NCBI GenBank assembly: GCA_900547225.1
Contig: URFW01000002.1
Location: forward strand, 1 to 64,000
Direction of reading: 5' to 3'
DNA: 64,000 nucleotides
From: an uncultured Mycoplasmatota bacterium
GTDB taxonomy: Bacteria; Bacillota_I; Bacilli_A; RF39; UBA660
Position numbers and translations under genes: made by a program. The notes beneath the pieces are model-generated. The model was not told where the DNA came from. It did not search any database and was given only the letters and a program-made list of their open reading frames with translations. Shown here piece after piece: positions 60,484 through 64,000 of the stretch. Numbering within the stretch: the first letter of the stretch is position 1; each line of letters opens with the position of its first letter.

Positions 60484-62556
60484 TTATTGTGCACCATTTT
60501 TCTTAATGATGTCTTCTGAGATACTCTTAGGTACTTCTTCATAGTGATCAAAGAACATAATGAATGTACCACGTCCTTGAGTATTAGATCTTAAGCTTGT
60601 TGCGTAACCAAACATTTCTGATAATGGTACGTAAGCATTGATCTTAAGTGAGTTACCTTGTGCTTCTTGTCCCATTGGACGTCCACGACGAGATGTAACA
60701 TCACCCATTACGTTACCTAAGTATTCTTCTGGAACTACTATATCAACTTTCATTATTGGTTCTAGAAGTACTGGTTTACAGTTTTTCTTAGCTTCTTTAA
60801 GTGCTAACGATGCAGCAACCTTAAATGCCATTTCGTTAGAGTCAACATCATGGTAAGAACCATCAAATAATGTTGCTTTAACGTCTATCATAGGATATCC
60901 AGCTAAAACACCAGTTTTCATAGCTTCTTGTAATCCCTTGTCTACTACTGGGATGTATTCACGAGGAACAACACCACCAACGATAGCATCAACGAATTCA
61001 TATCCTTTATCTTTATTTGGTTCAAACTTAACCCAAACGTGTCCATATTGACCACGTCCACCTGATTGTTTGATATATTTACCTTCACAATCACCGGCAG
61101 CTGTTAAAGTTTCACGATAAGCAACTTGTGGTTTACCAATGTTAGCTTCAACACCAAACTCACGTTTCATTCTGTCTACTAATACGTCCAAGTGAAGTTC
61201 ACCCATACCAGATATAACAGTTTGACCAGATTCTTGATCAGTTTCTGCTCTAAATGTTGGATCTTCTTCTGCTAACTTTTGAAGTGCAGTAGACATTTTT
61301 TCTTGGTCTCCCTTACTCTTTGGCTCAATAGCAATTGAGATAACTGGTTCAGGAATAACCATTTTTTCTAAGATAACTTCGTGTTTTTCGTCACATAAAG
61401 TATCTCCTGTTGTAGTATTTTTAAGTCCTACAGCTGCTGCTATATCACCTGCAAATACTTCTTGTATTTCAGTACGGTTATTAGCATGCATTTGTAAGAT
61501 ACGTCCAATTCTTTCTTTAACGCCTTTATTTGCATTAAGAACATATGAACCACTCTTTAGTGTACCTGAATATACACGGAAGAATGATAACCTACCAACA
61601 AATGGGTCTGTCATAATCTTGAATGCTAAAGCTGAAAATGGTTCACTATCTGATGCATGTCTTAATACTTCGTGATCATTTTCATCGTGACCCTTAATTG
61701 ATGGAATATCCGTTGGTGCAGGTAAGTAATCTATTACAGCATCAAGCATTAACTTAACACCAATGTTTCCAAGTGCGGTACCGCACATTACTGGGAACAT
61801 CTTAACTGCAAGAACACCTTTTCTGATTGCTCTTTTAATTAAGTCAACAGAAATTTCAGCACCCTCTAAGTATTTTTCCATTAATTCTTCATCGAATTCA
61901 GCAGCATCTTCAATCATAGCAATTCTCTTTTCTTCTGCTATGTCTTTTAAGTCAGATGGAATTTCGATTTCTTCAGGATTTTCTTCTGGTTTACCATCAT
62001 AGTGGTAAGCTTTCATTGTAACTAAGTCAATTATGCCATCAAATTCTGATTCAGCACCAATTGGCCATTGAATTGCAGTTGCTTTAACACCTAATCTTGC
62101 TTTAATAGATTCAACACTAGCTGCAAAGTCTGCACCCATTTTGTCCATCTTGTTTGAGAAAACAAGTCTTGGAACACCCATTTCAGTTGCTTGACGCCAA
62201 ACGTTTTCAGTTTGAGGTTCAACACCATTTTGTGAATCAAGTACTGTAACGGCACCATCTAGTACTCTAAGTGATCTTGTAACTTCAATTGTGAAGTCTA
62301 CGTGACCTGGAGTATCGATGATATTTAAACGATTACCCTTCCAGAATGCAGTAGTAGCAGCGGAAGTAATGGTAATACCACGTTCTTTTTCTTGTTCCAT
62401 CCAGTCCATTTGTGATTCACCATCATGAGTTTCACCAATTTTATGAATCTTATGGGTATGGAATAAAACACGCTCGGTAACAGTTGTTTTACCAGCATCA
62501 ACGTGAGCCATAATACCAATGTTACGAGTTTTTTCTAATGAATATTCACGAGCCAT
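60484..62556 (-). CDS. fusA: Elongation factor G
   Basis: The 690-residue GTPase matches EF-G: AHVDAGKTTVTERVLF, ERGITITSAATTAFW, DTPGHVDFTIEV, NKMDKMGADF, and the later GMGELHLDVLVDRMKREF, YKETL-like YRETLTAA and SGGRGQYGHVWV segments. It moves tRNA and mRNA after peptide transfer. It lies 14 nt after rpsG and 86 nt before tuf. Confidence 0.98.
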   Translation of the reverse strand: MAREYSLEKTRNIGIMAHVDAGKTTVTERVLFHTHKIHKIGETHDGESQMDWMEQEKERGITITSAATTAFWKGNRLNIIDTPGHVDFTIEVTRSLRVLDGAVTVLDSQNGVEPQTENVWRQATEMGVPRLVFSNKMDKMGADFAASVESIKARLGVKATAIQWPIGAESEFDGIIDLVTMKAYHYDGKPEENPEEIEIPSDLKDIAEEKRIAMIEDAAEFDEELMEKYLEGAEISVDLIKRAIRKGVLAVKMFPVMCGTALGNIGVKLMLDAVIDYLPAPTDIPSIKGHDENDHEVLRHASDSEPFSALAFKIMTDPFVGRLSFFRVYSGTLKSGSYVLNANKGVKERIGRILQMHANNRTEIQEVFAGDIAAAVGLKNTTTGDTLCDEKHEVILEKMVIPEPVISIAIEPKSKGDQEKMSTALQKLAEEDPTFRAETDQESGQTVISGMGELHLDVLVDRMKREFGVEANIGKPQVAYRETLTAAGDCEGKYIKQSGGRGQYGHVWVKFEPNKDKGYEFVDAIVGGVVPREYIPVVDKGLQEAMKTGVLAGYPMIDVKATLFDGSYHDVDSNEMAFKVAASLALKEAKKNCKPVLLEPIMKVDIVVPEEYLGNVMGDVTSRRGRPMGQEAQGNSLKINAYVPLSEMFGYATSLRSNTQGRGTFIMFFDHYEEVPKSISEDIIKKNGAQ

Positions 62557-62570
62557 ATACTAATCCTTTC

Positions 62571-63038
62571 CTACCAACGATAATGTGCAAATGCTTTATT
62601 AGCTTCTGCCATTCTGTGAGTATCATCTTTTTTCTTAACTGCTGCTCCAGTTTCGTTTGAAGCATCAATTAGTTCATTAGCTAATTTTTCAGCCATAGTT
62701 TTTCCACCACGAGATCTTGTTGCATTAACGATCCAACGTAATGCTAAAGCTTGTGCTCTATCTGGTTTAACTTCAACTGGTACTTGATAGTTTGCACCAC
62801 CAACACGACGAGCTTTAACTTCTAATGCTGGAGTAACGTTTTCCATAGCTTTTTTAAATACGTCATTTGCGTTTTCTCCGGTTCTTTCATGAATCATATC
62901 AAACGCATCATAAACGATTGTTTCTGCTTTACCACGTTTACCATCTAGCATAATTTGGTTGATTAACTTAGTAATTACCTTTGAATTATAGACTGGATCT
63001 GGTAATACGTCTCTTTTAACAGCACATCTTTTACGCAT
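62571..63038 (-). CDS. rpsG: Ribosomal protein S7
   Basis: The 155-residue protein matches S7 from MRKRCAVKRDVLPDP to the end MAEANKAFAHYRW, including RVGGANYQVPVEV and RWIVNATRSRGGKTMAEKLANE. It starts the assembly of the 30S head. AAAGGAGG precedes the ATG. Confidence 0.98.
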   Translation of the reverse strand: MRKRCAVKRDVLPDPVYNSKVITKLINQIMLDGKRGKAETIVYDAFDMIHERTGENANDVFKKAMENVTPALEVKARRVGGANYQVPVEVKPDRAQALALRWIVNATRSRGGKTMAEKLANELIDASNETGAAVKKKDDTHRMAEANKAFAHYRW

Positions 63039-63075
63039 ATATTGTCCTCCTTTTATTATTATGATTAATTATTTT

Positions 63076-63489
63076 TTACTTTTTAGGTTTTTTAGCACCA
63101 TACTTAGATCTTGCTTGTTTTCTATCAGCAACACCTTGAGTATCTAATGTACCTCTTATGATGTGATAACGCACACCGATTAAGTCCTTAACACGACCAC
63201 CACGTATTAATACTACGCTGTGTTCTTGTAAGTTGTGTCCTTCTCCAGGAATATAAGCAGTTACTTCGTAACCATTACTTAAACGTACACGAGCATACTT
63301 ACGTAATGCTGAGTTTGGCTTCTTTGGTGTCATAGTACCAACACGAGTACAAACTCCACGTTTTTGTGGTGATGAAGCAGAGATGTTTTTCTTCTTTAGA
63401 GTATTAGTTCTAACAAGTAAAACAGGTGCTTTTGGCTTACGAGTCTTCTTTTGTCTTCCATGACGAAGAATTTGGTTTATTGTAGGCAT
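63076..63489 (-). CDS. rpsL: Ribosomal protein S12
   Basis: The 137-residue protein matches S12: MPTINQILRHGRQKK, VCTRVGTMTPKKPNSALRKYARVRL, GEGHNLQEHSVVLIRGGRVKDLIGVRYHIIRG. The Lys of TPKKPNSAL, the usual site of streptomycin-resistance changes, is the wild-type residue. First gene of the run rpsL-rpsG-fusA-tuf. Confidence 0.98.
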   Translation of the reverse strand: MPTINQILRHGRQKKTRKPKAPVLLVRTNTLKKKNISASSPQKRGVCTRVGTMTPKKPNSALRKYARVRLSNGYEVTAYIPGEGHNLQEHSVVLIRGGRVKDLIGVRYHIIRGTLDTQGVADRKQARSKYGAKKPKK

Positions 63490-63542
63490 AATTTCTACTC
63501 CTTTCTTAACACACTACCTGGTGTTTCATTTATGATATATTT

Positions 63543-63572
63543 TTAAGCCTTACGAAAATAGTAAGACTTAAA
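63543..63572 (-). promoter_or_regulatory. Hairpin in the rpsL leader
   Basis: TTTAAGTCTTAC / GTAAGGCTTAAA (one G-T pair) with a 7-nt loop, between the promoter and the rpsL ribosome site, and without a T-run on the minus strand. It may be a regulatory site for a ribosomal protein or a leader hairpin; it is not a clear terminator. Confidence 0.45.
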
Positions 63573-63585
63573 CATCAGCTTATTT

Positions 63586-63615
63586 AATATAACACTATTT
63601 TGTGTTTTTTGTCAA
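63586..63615 (-). promoter_or_regulatory. Promoter of the rpsL operon
   Basis: TTGACA (63610-63615), 18-nt spacer, TATATT (63586-63591) on the minus strand, just after the rpmE stop. Confidence 0.78.
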
Positions 63616-63632
63616 TAGTTTACTTATGGTTA

Positions 63633-63857
63633 TTACTCAGCTTTTGCTGCACTAACATTGCTCTTTAAACCATATTTTTGGTTAAACTTCTCAGCTCTAC
63701 CAGTCTTTGATTGCATAGTTGCTTGACCAGTGTAGAATGGATGACATTTAAAACAAGATTCTACGTGTATTTTATCCTTAGTAGATTTTGTTTCGAATGT
63801 GTTTCCACAAGTACATGTAACTGTAGAAGTCATATAGATACTTTCTTTTTTAGGCAT
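63633..63857 (-). CDS. rpmE: Ribosomal protein L31 (zinc-ribbon form)
   Basis: A 74-residue protein with the Cys-containing L31 motif VTCTCGNTFETKSTKDKI followed by SCFKCHPFYTG, which gives the CxC...CxxC zinc site. The head is longer than usual (MPKKESIYM before TSTVTC). AAAGGAG precedes the ATG at 63857. Confidence 0.93.
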   Translation of the reverse strand: MPKKESIYMTSTVTCTCGNTFETKSTKDKIHVESCFKCHPFYTGQATMQSKTGRAEKFNQKYGLKSNVSAAKAE

Positions 63858-63877
63858 ATTCTATAGCTCCTTTCGCC

Positions 63878-63896
63878 ATGACTCTTATAAAGTCAT
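63878..63896 (-). other. Small hairpin in the rpmE leader
   Basis: ATGACT / AGTCAT with a 7-nt loop just upstream of the rpmE ribosome site. A leader structure is plausible; its role is unknown. Confidence 0.35.
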
Positions 63897-63914
63897 AGAT
63901 ATAAAATCTTTTAT

Positions 63915-63943
63915 ATTATAACAATTGTTTTATTATTTTGCAA
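63915..63943 (-). promoter_or_regulatory. Promoter of rpmE
   Basis: TTGCAA (63938-63943), 17-nt spacer, TATAAT (63915-63920) on the minus strand; it overlaps the end of the upstream gene. Confidence 0.82.
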
Positions 63944-64000
63944 GTGTTTTTTTATCAATTAGACTAATAACACTTTTTGCCATAGCCTTATAACCTAAAG
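63933..64000 (-). CDS. 3' end of a gene that starts beyond the window
   Basis: An open frame on the minus strand ends L-G-Y-K-A-M-A-K-S-V-I-S-L-I-D-K-K-T-L-A-K then TAA at 63933-63935. It enters from the window edge, so the product cannot be identified. The rpmE -35 box overlaps its last codons. Confidence 0.45.
   Translation of the reverse strand, partial: LGYKAMAKSVISLIDKKTLAK

Overview
The window reads as chromosome of a very AT-rich, low-GC Gram-positive bacterium (Bacilli/Mollicutes-like, probably a gut lineage). Supporting signs are strong AGGAGG-type ribosome sites, TTGACA-N17-TATAAT promoters, intrinsic terminators after most genes, the standard code (TGG for Trp, no read-through TGA), and Firmicute blocks such as cdaA-cdaR, rplM-rpsI, secG-rnr-smpB and rpmE/rpsL-rpsG-fusA-tuf. 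Wall-acting proteins (LysM amidase, FemAB transferase, D,D-carboxypeptidase) show that it keeps a cell wall. I cannot name the species.

Layout. 1-9.7 kb is an accessory-looking minus-strand block: a large SF2 helicase with an N-terminal module resembling an ADP-ribosyltransferase, a histidine phosphatase, a Nudix hydrolase, an ECF-like sigma factor overlapping an unknown partner, a gluzincin-type peptidase, a P-loop kinase-like protein, and a tandem pair of unknown paralogues. 9.8-16 kb holds a DUF1016/YhcG-type nuclease, a polyprenyl synthase, MgtC-like, VanY-like and PrsW-like proteins, a ferritin-like protein, tRNA-Trp and YbaK. 16-21.5 kb is a membrane/HTH operon (DUF2975-XRE-DUF4173-like) divergent from the Mg2+ ATPase mgtA. 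21.4-36.3 kb carries a possible PBECR-type protein, a MacB-like ABC exporter, tspO, an altered MTA/SAH-nucleosidase homologue, two LysM amidase-like paralogues (one lacking its zinc ligands), a SleB/CwlJ-type hydrolase, a BRO-type antirepressor, HtrA and an Abi (HEPN) protein.

36.4-48.1 kb is housekeeping and envelope: rplM-rpsI with an L13 leader, c-di-AMP synthesis (cdaA-cdaR), tRNA-Thr, an M18 aminopeptidase, a MATE-like transporter, uvsE and a TetR-controlled YhgE/Pip protein. 48.2-50.9 kb holds a cryptic candidate type I toxin-antitoxin locus next to tmRNA (ssrA), then a phosphodiester glycosidase and smpB. 50.9-64 kb holds a CapA-like protein, rnr, secG, two unknown genes, eno, a FemAB transferase and the translation genes tuf, fusA, rpsG, rpsL and rpmE.

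The most notable find is at 48.20-48.54 kb. A 30-residue basic/hydrophobic peptide has its ribosome site inside a hairpin. Its mRNA ends can pair over 26 bp. A consensus promoter and a strong terminator on the opposite strand define an antisense RNA of about 120 nt over the 3' end. That is the anatomy of a type I toxin-antitoxin module, and its antitoxin promoter abuts the tmRNA terminator. Other points of note are the helicase N-terminus, the pseudo-amidase, a homopolymeric G tract inside a promoter spacer at 56.45 kb, and an unusual tmRNA tag ending.
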